From: Croceitalea rosinachiae | Lineage (GTDB): Bacteria > Bacteroidota > Bacteroidia > Flavobacteriales > Flavobacteriaceae | NCBI RefSeq assembly: GCF_031846445.1 | Contig: NZ_JAVRHR010000003.1 | Coordinates: 124,001 to 188,000, forward strand | Direction of reading: 5' to 3' | DNA length: 64,000 nucleotides | Shown: positions 45,716 through 53,553 of the stretch, piece by piece | Layout of the letters: each line of letters opens with the position of its first letter | Numbering within the stretch: position 1 is the stretch's first letter | Notes under the pieces: generated by a model | What the model saw: only the letters and a program-made list of their open reading frames with translations | The model's database searches: none | What the model was told of the DNA's origin: nothing | Position numbers and translations under genes: made by a program

Positions 45716-46189
45716 TTGAATGATATTTATCTTTCCCCGGAATTAAAATTACTCTATTTACAAGATTTCAATAAATTACTCTCAAGTATGAAGGAATTTT
45801 GGAAAATAGATGAAGAGATTAAGAATCATTTAATCGAGATAAATAAGAACAATAATATTCAATCATTATATTCAAAATATGGTCCAACTGATAGAATGCT
45901 TGGAAGTTATTTAGAAATTGGCTATTCAAAAAGTGCGGAGGACCATTTATTTAAATCAATAATTCCTGAAATTCTTTTTGAATTTAATGCCTTAAGAGGT
46001 CAATGTATTTACGAATTCAATTATCCTCGGGATAATGCAAATTATAATGGTGATAGAGAACTTGGATTTTCATGTACCGACAATTCGGAACATTTCAGAA
46101 TTAATACCATCAAAATCTCATACAAATCTTATGGACAAAATCATTTAGAATTTTGGAGTTATTTAGTTGAAAAGCTCAAATCATTTTAA
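45716..46189 (+). CDS. Hypothetical protein (fourth cassette)
   Basis: 157 residues from a TTG start; no ATG fits at the N-terminus. Acidic, mixed alpha/beta, rich in Asn and Lys, no recognised domain. It is followed directly by AATGTTTTACAAC, which partly complements the cassette start at 45667. The full site after it is not seen. Confidence 0.6.
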   Translation: MNDIYLSPELKLLYLQDFNKLLSSMKEFWKIDEEIKNHLIEINKNNNIQSLYSKYGPTDRMLGSYLEIGYSKSAEDHLFKSIIPEILFEFNALRGQCIYEFNYPRDNANYNGDRELGFSCTDNSEHFRINTIKISYKSYGQNHLEFWSYLVEKLKSF

Positions 46190-46214
46190 AAATGTTTTAC
46201 AACGAAGAACTGAG

Positions 46215-46316
46215 TTAAAAAACAAGTTTTTTAAGTTCATCTGGACACATAATTTTCATCATAGGGCATCCCTTATCCTTAAATAGGACAAAACCATTTA
46301 AAAGCTATCCACCTTT
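46215..46316 (-). pseudogene. Remnant of an XRE-regulator C-terminus
   Basis: Frame of 33 codons containing KGG, a stop, then LLNGFVLFKDKG and LKKLVF. This matches the tail of the intact regulator at 46327 (KGGKLLNGFVQYKDKVY and DLAKLV), so it looks like a broken tandem copy. It begins 12 bp after the last cassette sequence, so the array's right edge lies next to it. Confidence 0.5.
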
Positions 46317-46326
46317 TATCAGTTAG

Positions 46327-46638
46327 TCATTTCTCAATATTATTAGCCACAACCGCTACCAATTTAGCTAGGTCTGCCTCATTATTGATTGTATAAACCT
46401 TATCCTTATACTGAACGAAGCCGTTTAAAAGCTTCCCTCCTTTAGTTGGTTTAAATAGCTCTCTTATATCAATATCAAGCTCATTAGCAATTGATGTCAG
46501 TAAAACAATACTAGGTTTTGATACTCCATTTGCCACTCTAGTTATAGTGTTGTTGGAAACACCAAGTTTCTCTGCCAAAGCTGTAGCCGTGGTTTCTTTC
46601 TCCTTTAATACTTCTTTTATTCTAAACATATACTTCAA
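46327..46638 (-). CDS. XRE-family transcriptional regulator
   Basis: 103 residues. A helix-turn-helix (ATALAEKLGVSNNTITRVANGVSKPSIVLLTSIANELDIDIRELF, about 18-62) is followed by the Bacteroidetes-type tail KPTKGGKLLNGFVQYKDKVYTI. It is divergent from the three-gene unit starting at 46745 and likely controls it. Alternative start at 46629 (MFRIKEV). Confidence 0.88.
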   Translation of the reverse strand: MKYMFRIKEVLKEKETTATALAEKLGVSNNTITRVANGVSKPSIVLLTSIANELDIDIRELFKPTKGGKLLNGFVQYKDKVYTINNEADLAKLVAVVANNIEK

Positions 46639-46744
46639 AAGTATAATTATTATGTTAAATATACAATTAAAGTATAATTCTATTTGTTTAATATATACCT
46701 GTGATGTATATTTGTTTATAAATAAATACTAAACAAGAATAAAA

Positions 46745-46894
46745 ATGAGTGAAACAGATGGATTTAATAAGTTGTGGAATGTTGCCTATGAGGCCAAATA
46801 CAATCCAACACAAGAGAACTTATCACAACTTCAAAAAGTCTCTCAGCAACTTTTGAAGAAACCGAGACTAATTTTTAATAATCAAATCAAGTAA
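46745..46894 (+). CDS. 49-residue hypothetical protein
   Basis: Short helical protein with GFNKLWNVAYEAKYNPTQEN, followed by a Leu/Gln/Lys-rich helix. It is the first of three small genes read away from the XRE regulator; the next starts 2 bp after its stop. Function unknown. Confidence 0.5.
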   Translation: MSETDGFNKLWNVAYEAKYNPTQENLSQLQKVSQQLLKKPRLIFNNQIK

Positions 46895-46896
46895 AA

Positions 46897-47196
46897 ATGA
46901 AAACAAAAATGTCAAAAAAGAACGGGCTGGTAGTGTTTGAAAATTTTATCAGACACAGTATTATTTGCGATGGCCTAAACAACATTGTCGGAGATTGTAG
47001 CGAACTTGAGCCAGACTATATTCCGCTAGTCGATGCAGTATTCAATACAAATTTGGTTGAAGGGACAAACCCTGAGCTACAAAAGTATTATGAGCTCTTA
47101 AAGAGCGCTCAGCTTATGAATGCTAGTGTCTATGAAAAAGCAAAACTGCTTTATGAAAACCTGAAATTATACACTTCAAATATTAAAATAGATTAA
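46897..47196 (+). CDS. Hypothetical protein
   Basis: 99 residues (a start at the second Met, 46909, is also possible). Contains CDGLNNIVGDCSELEPDYIPLVDAVF. Alpha-helical and acidic. Co-linear with the genes either side with 1-2 bp gaps. Unknown function; a small regulator or antitoxin-type protein is one possibility. Confidence 0.5.
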   Translation: MKTKMSKKNGLVVFENFIRHSIICDGLNNIVGDCSELEPDYIPLVDAVFNTNLVEGTNPELQKYYELLKSAQLMNASVYEKAKLLYENLKLYTSNIKID

Positions 47197-47197
47197 A

Positions 47198-47545
47198 ATG
47201 GAACTAAAACAAGATTATTTATTATTGGGGGAGAAAAGAAGAAAGCTAATTGTAAACCTTCTAACTCAAAACATCGTAACCGAAAGGATTGGGGAATCTT
47301 TATCAGCTGCTTGTGTTGCATTTGACAAAAAAGGTGGTCATTTTCAACCTACTGAAAATATAAATCCTTTAGCAGATGCAATTGATCTAACAGGCGTCGA
47401 TTTTAGCGGTGAACAAGAGAAATGGGAGATGATGGGCAATATCTACGATTACCATACAAACTGGGAGCATTACAAAATTCATGATCGGAGCGCAGATTTT
47501 ATTGCAAGCAAAATTTATGAAGCTTGGTGCATAGCAATCGGCTAA
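47198..47545 (+). CDS. Hypothetical protein
   Basis: 115 residues, alpha/beta, with GDLTGVD-like text around DAIDLTGVDFSG and a WEHYKIHDRSADFIASKIYEAW end. Last gene before the right element boundary. No domain recognised. Confidence 0.5.
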   Translation: MELKQDYLLLGEKRRKLIVNLLTQNIVTERIGESLSAACVAFDKKGGHFQPTENINPLADAIDLTGVDFSGEQEKWEMMGNIYDYHTNWEHYKIHDRSADFIASKIYEAWCIAIG

Positions 47546-47593
47546 TCCTTATTTTTGATTAAAACTACTAACCAGATTGTCAACTAAATAAAA

Positions 47594-47626
47594 AATCCTT
47601 TGCCAACTCAATGATAACAAAGGATT
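47594..47626 (-). terminator. Minus-strand terminator beside the right repeat
   Basis: AATCCTTTG (47594-47602) pairs with CAAAGGATT (47618-47626). On the minus strand it is followed by TTTTTTATTT. It lies 12 bp beyond the 14-bp repeat, the same arrangement as at the left copy. Confidence 0.65.
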
Positions 47627-47638
47627 CAGAAATACAAA

Positions 47639-47652
47639 GTGGAGCCGGGGAG
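47639..47652. repeat. Right attachment-site-like direct repeat (GTGGAGCCGGGGAG)
   Basis: Identical to 32032-32045. The next bases, ACTAGAACC, read on the minus strand give GGTTCTAGTCTCCCC, which is close to a tRNA/tmRNA T-arm sequence (GTTCRANTC). No full RNA gene is present, so this looks like a truncated or decayed 3' end. Confidence 0.6.
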
Positions 47653-47711
47653 ACTAGAACCTAATGTTCAAAAGCCCAATAAATATGGCTATTTCAAAAT
47701 TTCATTAATTC

Positions 47712-47734
47712 ATGCTCACCGAATAGGTGACTTT
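47712..47734. repeat. Left copy of 23-bp direct repeat
   Basis: ATGCTCACCGAATAGGTGAC followed by TTT, identical to 62274-62296. It includes the small inverted repeat TCACC-GAATA-GGTGA. It bounds the 14.5-kb island on its left. Confidence 0.8.
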
Positions 47735-47760
47735 ACAAAAACTTAACCTGTTTTTGCAGG

Positions 47761-47788
47761 AAAACCCCAGTTTTTTTAAGGTTTTTGT
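47761..47788. repeat. 28-bp motif shared with 39439-39466
   Basis: AAAACCCCAG, then T7, AAGG and TTTTTGT. It lies 143 bp before the M15-like peptidase start. Possible promoter-related or regulatory element; function not known. Confidence 0.5.
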
Positions 47789-47930
47789 GTAATTATTTTT
47801 TTGTTTTTTTTGATAGCTTTCAGCTTTCATTCCCCTCCCCATATTATCAGGCTTATTAATACAAAAGGATTTATCCATTTTTCGTCTAACTACTATTGCC
47901 TTGGGATTATTATAACCAAAACCAAGTTTA

Positions 47931-48944
47931 ATGAAAAGAATCATATTTATTCCGTGCTTTTTGTTTATGTTTTCTACCTCTAACCCTTTAATAGCGCAAT
48001 TCCATGTAATGTTGGAGGTACCGGAATTGAAGACTCCCGAGAAATTATTAGACAAAAATATTAAGGAAATTATAATAGTTGAGCAAGGCGATGAAAAATT
48101 TGAGACAATCAATTCTTCACAGGACGTTGCCAAAATTATTCAAATGCTTAGGGCCAACGAAGAAAATCTTACTTCTGAAGGTCAATTACTCTCAAAGTCC
48201 CTTGTATTTCATAAAAAATTTGATTTAGAATACGAGTTCTTACCTGCTACTTTGGATGAACCAGAAATCATTACTCAAGTTCAAAAATATAGCGAAGAAT
48301 TTAGGGTGACCAATGAAATTGTGCAATACTATATTTCAGAACATGCTACTAACGAATCAGCCTACGTGGACTTTCAAAATATGTTTTATGAATATCCATT
48401 TGAAGAGAATGTTTTTAGATATGAGTATGGAGGTACAAAACTAAATATACCAAACCCCTTGATTTTATCGGATAATACAAGCATAGATTTCGAATTTAGA
48501 GAAACTACTTGTGATAATAGAAGAGCGAATCAGCCTGTTGCCGATATATTAATTGAGACTTTAAGGGATTGTCTAAAACAAGCAAATGATAACCTTACAA
48601 AACTTGGCTTCGAAAGAATAAATAATATTACCATAACAAGCACTACTAATGGCCATTGTTCACCAAAGCAAAGAAAGAGTAACCATCACAGTGGTACAGC
48701 TATTGATATATCAGCTATTAATGGCATAAGCATTAACTACACAACAAAAAAGAAGACTCGTCGATACATATTTGAACTACAAAATGCTTTTAACCTTCAC
48801 AAATATATTCGTGAATGTTATGGACCTTCATTTAACGACAAAACTGATTTTAAGACAAAGATTACTACATCTATGGTCGATTCCTATTCAAGAATAATTA
48901 GACCTCATTACAACCATTTACATATTTCTGTTAGAAATGAATAG
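47931..48944 (+). CDS. Exported M15/MepA-like zinc peptidase
   Basis: 337 residues with a signal peptide (FMFSTSNPLIAQ). The central part (about 25-225) is unassigned. The C-terminal domain has the M15-type zinc motif H-x-x-G-x-A-x-D at His252-Asp259 (NHHSGTAIDI) and a terminal HYNHLHISV with His329 and His331. M15 enzymes cut D-amino-acid peptide bonds in cell walls. It probably acts in the periplasm on peptidoglycan or on the products of the genes after it. First gene of a four-gene exported block. Confidence 0.75.
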   Translation: MKRIIFIPCFLFMFSTSNPLIAQFHVMLEVPELKTPEKLLDKNIKEIIIVEQGDEKFETINSSQDVAKIIQMLRANEENLTSEGQLLSKSLVFHKKFDLEYEFLPATLDEPEIITQVQKYSEEFRVTNEIVQYYISEHATNESAYVDFQNMFYEYPFEENVFRYEYGGTKLNIPNPLILSDNTSIDFEFRETTCDNRRANQPVADILIETLRDCLKQANDNLTKLGFERINNITITSTTNGHCSPKQRKSNHHSGTAIDISAINGISINYTTKKKTRRYIFELQNAFNLHKYIRECYGPSFNDKTDFKTKITTSMVDSYSRIIRPHYNHLHISVRNE

Positions 48945-49030
48945 TTAAATGTAAAGCTTTTAGTTTCTGTAATTCACAATTCTTTGTAAGAAAGAAATCT
49001 ACAATAATAATCATTTTCAAACTAAATACT

Positions 49031-52000
49031 ATGTCAATCAATAACAAGCAAATAGTCATAATCATAGCAATAGGCTTAGTGTCGTTAAACTTGCTTAGGG
49101 CACAAAAATCAGCACCCGTTGCTGGTGATGCCGCTACTTTAATTGATTTGCTAAAAAAGGATTATTCCACTGTAAATCCAGACAACTTGGAAGAAGTACT
49201 ATCCACGGACAGGTCCAGGGTCATCAATATTTTTAAGTCATATCTTTCTGAAAGCCAAAAAAAAAATGAGCTTTCTTCATCAGATTGGTTTAATGACCTT
49301 TTGACTAAACTAAATTCCGATGATAATAAATTCCTTGGGAATTATTTCAATCATAGTTCAAAAAAACTTAAAAAATCTGAATTCAAAAATATTGACTACT
49401 TAAATAAATTGGCGGCCTTTAATGAAGCAAAGGATAAATTAGAAGAGCTTAAAAGAATTGGTGATGAGATTTTATCCAATGAAACCTTGCCAGCTTTATA
49501 TAATAGTGCTCTAAATGCTTTTGAATTAGCGCAAAAAGAATATATCGAGTCTAGATTTTTTAAAGAGTATAGTGATTTGATATTTATTTATAAAATCTAC
49601 TATGATGACACTAATACGTATCTGTCCAAACTTCTTGAGAAATTTCTCAGTAAATATGGTGACATTAGAGTGGGTGTTTTGGATGAATATGCCGAACCCA
49701 ATTACCAATCTTCCATTCAAAAGAGCATTCCTTTTTTAGGTGGAGATTTGGCTTTCGAGGCAGTCATTGATGGTTTGAGCAGGTTTTTGGCCAAACGCAT
49801 CAAGGAAGAACTAACGGTTTATGTCATCAAAGAGATCCAGGAGAATCTTAACGCCCCAAACCCACAGAGTTATTTAAACGAACTTATTGTTTTATTACCG
49901 AGAACAGCAGATTATTTAAGGGGATTTGAAGCCAATCAGGTATTGAATTTTGTTGACGAAATCAAACAGTATATTGAGGATGACTTTAACCATCTCTTGG
50001 AAAATGCGGGCAATCTACGTGCTACACCGCGTTTTAAAAAACTCATAGAGAATAACCCCGATTTTGATTTTGCCTTTGAGGCCTTAGAATTGATACCTCA
50101 ACTATCCAAATTAAAAGCGCCTACCGATTATTTCGATTATCTGTCCAATAGCCGAAATATTGCCAGGTGGGCCACTTTGAAAGATGTGGACACTGAAAAA
50201 AATAAACAGGCAAAATTCCAATTGGCCAATGGGGTTCGGTTGGTGAGCATGTTGGCCCATAGCATCACTTATATTGACAACGGAGAGACCAAATTTGTTA
50301 CTACCGATGTTATTTCGGACTATGCCTCCGAATTGGATTTTTATCTTTTATATGTGGGTTTCTTGCATCAACAGAACATCAAATATTATAACATTGATTT
50401 CGATATAGCGAGTGATGATGGTGAGTTGGATTTTGAGCATATCATGACCGAGGTGCCCATAGGAAATTTAGAAATGCTAAAGGAATCCAAGGATCTGTTT
50501 TTAGATGAGCTTGGGAAAATTTCAGAAAACTCAAACAAGGTTTATACGGCGGCACTTGCCATTAGAAAGGCCAAAGACGGTGAAGAAAAAGTAGATTTTC
50601 AGAAAGTAGCAGAGTTTGCTACCAGTCTTATTGACATGCTAGAACAAATGTCACTAAGTGCGGATAACATTTTGGGTAAGACGAATATCAAGGACCTTAA
50701 AATTGACCTGAACTCAAAACTGACCCCCTATTTAAATATCGCAAAAAAGTCAAATGAGATTGTACTGGACTTACATGAAAAAAAGTTCAGTAATGCCATA
50801 ATTAAAGGAATAGAACTTACCTCATCCCTAAAAAATGATGGGGTATCCCTTGAACGAATACTGGATATCCCAAGTCATATCCAAAACGCCCCAAATGCAG
50901 TTTTGGTTTCGGAATTCTTGAGTTATTCCAGTATTCCGAAAGATACAGTAAGGTTGAATAGATTAAGACTGTTAAAAGATCAGATAAAAAAACTAACGGG
51001 TTATGAAGTATGTGGCGTAATAGACGATTTGGCCCCCTTGAAAGAAGCGGTCAAAACCAATGACGACACCAAAATAATCAATGCAATAAAAAGCTTGAAA
51101 AATCAATTTGATAATAACAAGGGTGACCCCATCTGGGTATCGGTGAAGCATTTTTTACCACCACGTACTCTGGACAACGATAGTATCTTAAAGGATTTAA
51201 AAGTACCAGAAGTTTTTCAAAAATTAAAAAATGCTTTAAAGGAGATTTTATTGAATGATGATTTTAGCTGTTCTGATTTGAATAGTCTTTTTGCCCCGAT
51301 AGTAAATGCTATAGAAAATGAGGAGATGACTACTTATGGTAATCAACGTACTAGTTTGATAAGAGATCTAAAGAAGATTGGAAACGTGGAATTAGTTGTT
51401 AATGAAATTATAGAATTCAATATTTCTCAATTAGTTCTAACACCTTTGGAAAGATTGGTTTTAAAAGCCGGAATTCCGGAATACAGAAGGGCAGATTTAA
51501 CTAACTCAATTAATAAATACACCTCTAGTTTACTGTCCAAAGCCTTAATAAACAAGGAGTTCGATCTTAAAAAATTGAATACTGCTGAGGAGGTGGTTGC
51601 TGCCAGACAAGAAATGGTTGAAAATATACAAGGTGTCCTACCCCAACTGACAACTTATCTGTTGCGCGTAAAAGATGAGAATCTAATAAAGGTTATTCAC
51701 TTTGTGAACGATATAGCTTTGGCTGATAATGATGAAGATGTGGAAGCTGCCATAGACGCCTTTGCCCTACCTTCGGGCAGTTTTTCGCTTAAGAATGACA
51801 GAGGCCATTTTGTGGCTATTAATTCCTTTCCTGGAATTTTAGCGGGTTGGGAAAAACCAACGGATGCATCTGCAGATTTTGCACTTGGTTTTACGGCACC
51901 AATTGGTTTGTCCACCAAGATTTGCGAAAGATTGGGGCTATTTGTTCCAATCATTGATATAGCCGCACCGGTCCGTTTTCGATTGGATGGCAAAAATGAT

Positions 52001-52258
52001 ACCAAAGCCCTTTCTGAATTTTCTTTTGAAAATATTCTTGCACCAGGGTTATATTTAACGTATCGATTTGGGGAATCTCCCTTTACCCTAAGTGCAGGAT
52101 TTCAATTTGCCCCGGAATTGGCGGAAATAATTGAGAAACAACCCCAAGGTGAGATGCAAGAACCCATAATAAGTTCACGTTTGGAAGAGTCCGTCCGTTA
52201 TGGTTTGGGAGTTACCATAGATATTCCCTTGGTTACGCTTTATGCTAGAAAACGCTAA
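49031..52258 (+). CDS. Large exported helical protein with barrel-like C-terminus
   Basis: 1075 residues, signal peptide ending near LRAQ. Residues about 30-900 are almost entirely helical and Lys/Asp/Leu-rich, with possible repeats (for example ILKDLKVPEVFQKLKNALKEIL). The final 120 residues become beta strands alternating with polar residues (LYLTYRFG, FTLSAGFQFAP, SVRYGLGVTIDIPLVTLYARK), ending in basic residues as outer-membrane barrels do. No catalytic motif is seen and no family is recognised. It may be an outer-membrane-attached scaffold of the system. The trypsin-like gene follows within 5 bp. Confidence 0.7.
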   Translation: MSINNKQIVIIIAIGLVSLNLLRAQKSAPVAGDAATLIDLLKKDYSTVNPDNLEEVLSTDRSRVINIFKSYLSESQKKNELSSSDWFNDLLTKLNSDDNKFLGNYFNHSSKKLKKSEFKNIDYLNKLAAFNEAKDKLEELKRIGDEILSNETLPALYNSALNAFELAQKEYIESRFFKEYSDLIFIYKIYYDDTNTYLSKLLEKFLSKYGDIRVGVLDEYAEPNYQSSIQKSIPFLGGDLAFEAVIDGLSRFLAKRIKEELTVYVIKEIQENLNAPNPQSYLNELIVLLPRTADYLRGFEANQVLNFVDEIKQYIEDDFNHLLENAGNLRATPRFKKLIENNPDFDFAFEALELIPQLSKLKAPTDYFDYLSNSRNIARWATLKDVDTEKNKQAKFQLANGVRLVSMLAHSITYIDNGETKFVTTDVISDYASELDFYLLYVGFLHQQNIKYYNIDFDIASDDGELDFEHIMTEVPIGNLEMLKESKDLFLDELGKISENSNKVYTAALAIRKAKDGEEKVDFQKVAEFATSLIDMLEQMSLSADNILGKTNIKDLKIDLNSKLTPYLNIAKKSNEIVLDLHEKKFSNAIIKGIELTSSLKNDGVSLERILDIPSHIQNAPNAVLVSEFLSYSSIPKDTVRLNRLRLLKDQIKKLTGYEVCGVIDDLAPLKEAVKTNDDTKIINAIKSLKNQFDNNKGDPIWVSVKHFLPPRTLDNDSILKDLKVPEVFQKLKNALKEILLNDDFSCSDLNSLFAPIVNAIENEEMTTYGNQRTSLIRDLKKIGNVELVVNEIIEFNISQLVLTPLERLVLKAGIPEYRRADLTNSINKYTSSLLSKALINKEFDLKKLNTAEEVVAARQEMVENIQGVLPQLTTYLLRVKDENLIKVIHFVNDIALADNDEDVEAAIDAFALPSGSFSLKNDRGHFVAINSFPGILAGWEKPTDASADFALGFTAPIGLSTKICERLGLFVPIIDIAAPVRFRLDGKNDTKALSEFSFENILAPGLYLTYRFGESPFTLSAGFQFAPELAEIIEKQPQGEMQEPIISSRLEESVRYGLGVTIDIPLVTLYARKR

Positions 52259-52262
52259 ACTG

Positions 52263-53552
52263 ATGAGGTGTTGTTGTTTTTTAGCTTTGCTAGCGTTGTT
52301 TAGTGCCAAAGCACAAGAATCGGACGTAAAGGATACGATTAAAGTTGCAGATCGTATTGTAATTCCCCTCGATTCGATTAAGACACTAGACGCCGATTTA
52401 ACCAAGGAACTTCAAAATAAAAAGGTCTTTAGGGAACAAATCAAAAAGGCCGAAGCATTTGATAGGAAGACGACAAAGCGGGGAATACAGCTTTTTGAAG
52501 CCCAGAAGGCACGTGATTTGGAACAAGTATTAGAAATACAACAAGTCCGACCAGTTCAGGCGGAAATTCAACTACAGCAGGAAGAGGTACTAATTTTATC
52601 ACAAGAATCGCTAAGCCTAGGAAAGGGAGAAGATAATAATGGCAAAAATGTTGACGATGAAGGCAATGATACTCCAGATAGTGAAAATTCAAAACAATCC
52701 CGTGTTGGGCTGAAAAGTATCTCCAACTCATCAAAAGAAAGAAACACCCAAAGAATTCAGGGACCTTCGCAATATGATAGTCGTATTGAAGTAAGAAAGC
52801 TTAACCCCAATATTTACTGGCAATTTTTCATTCAAAATCGAACTCGATCCGTTGGTATGGTAATTGAAAAAAACCAGCTAAAAAAAATAACGGATAGTAT
52901 TTATCAATTTAAAATCACAAGGAAGCTCGGTGACTATCTAAACTTATGCCAAAGCGAACCTTTTCAAGAACAGCCAGCTATTGGCGTGGGAACGGCATTT
53001 GTAATTGATGATAGGACCATGCTTACAGCAAGGCACGTGTTCACCAAAACCTTAGATAAGTATGCCATAGTTTTTGGATTTGAAGTAGCCAACGAACAAA
53101 CGGGCGTTGTTGAAACCGTTGTGCATGCCCGGGATTTGCATTTCCCAGTCAATATTAAGAAGACCTCAAAAGCATATGATACGAGTTTAGTTGAATTGGA
53201 TAGACCCATTAAAGAAGTTCCATTGGCTTGGGAATCTTCAAGTAACCTGAAAAATGGTGCTGAAATATATATGATTGGGCATCCCTTGGGATTGCCTAAA
53301 AAAATAGCACTGAATGCAGATATAATTGACAATTCACATCCGCAATACTTCTATACTTCATTGGATAGTTTTCAGGGCAATTCGGGCTCTCCGGTTTTTC
53401 ATTTTAACACCCATAAGGTTATCGGGATTCTGGTTTCCGGTCAATTGGATTTTAAATACAATGGCAACTGTTACAAATCAAATATTTGTGACCCAAAAAA
53501 CTGTGAAGGTGAAAAGGTAATCCGAATTGAAAACATCTTAAAATCGAAATAA
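52263..53552 (+). CDS. Exported trypsin-like serine protease
   Basis: 429 residues from MRCCCFLALL (an ATG at 52242 overlaps the previous gene by 17 bases). A signal peptide ends near AKAQ. Residues about 20-175 are a charged, partly coiled linker. The chymotrypsin-fold domain shows His258 (LTARHVF), Asp306 (YDTSLVEL) and Ser374 (GNSGSPVF). The C-terminus has paired Cys (CYKSNICDPKNC). A periplasmic or secreted protease; substrate unknown. The next gene starts 1 bp after its stop. Confidence 0.88.
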   Translation: MRCCCFLALLALFSAKAQESDVKDTIKVADRIVIPLDSIKTLDADLTKELQNKKVFREQIKKAEAFDRKTTKRGIQLFEAQKARDLEQVLEIQQVRPVQAEIQLQQEEVLILSQESLSLGKGEDNNGKNVDDEGNDTPDSENSKQSRVGLKSISNSSKERNTQRIQGPSQYDSRIEVRKLNPNIYWQFFIQNRTRSVGMVIEKNQLKKITDSIYQFKITRKLGDYLNLCQSEPFQEQPAIGVGTAFVIDDRTMLTARHVFTKTLDKYAIVFGFEVANEQTGVVETVVHARDLHFPVNIKKTSKAYDTSLVELDRPIKEVPLAWESSSNLKNGAEIYMIGHPLGLPKKIALNADIIDNSHPQYFYTSLDSFQGNSGSPVFHFNTHKVIGILVSGQLDFKYNGNCYKSNICDPKNCEGEKVIRIENILKSK

Positions 53553-53553
53553 T

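Larger units (their letters stand above)
42989..46203 (+). mobile_element. Integron-type gene cassette array without integron integrase (CALIN-like)
   Basis: Four single-gene plus-strand units, each beginning with a G/ATT-containing sequence whose reverse complement lies just after its own gene: GTTGTGGTTA with 43828-43837 (10/10), GTTATCATCA with 44638-44647 (10/10), GTTGTACAAC with 45540-45549 (9/10), and a 13-bp start at 45667 with 46191-46203 (10/13). Between the complement and the next start lies a palindromic hairpin. This is exactly the layout of integron cassettes, in which the two halves of attC pair. No IntI gene is in the window. Confidence 0.75.
32046..47638. mobile_element. Integrated element with tyrosine integrase and cassette array
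   Basis: About 15.6 kb between two identical 14-bp repeats. Contents from left to right: integrase, an unknown protein, excisionase-like protein, Rha and other phage-like small proteins, a tail-tape-measure-like fragment, DUF2335, a TPR protein, an unknown/PD-(D/E)XK pair, an SRAP protein, a gene cassette array, an XRE regulator and three small genes. No capsid, terminase large subunit or conjugation genes are present, so it looks like a reduced prophage-like island carrying cargo. Confidence 0.6.

Noticed and set aside
46191..46246. A complete fourth attC site
   Set aside because: The hairpin-like GAACTGAG...AAGTTC sequence overlaps the broken XRE tail, and no GTT core closes the site.
47705..48133. 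Minus-strand reading frame of 142 residues over the M15-like gene start
   Set aside because: It lies opposite a gene with clear signal peptide and zinc motifs and its own composition is not protein-like.
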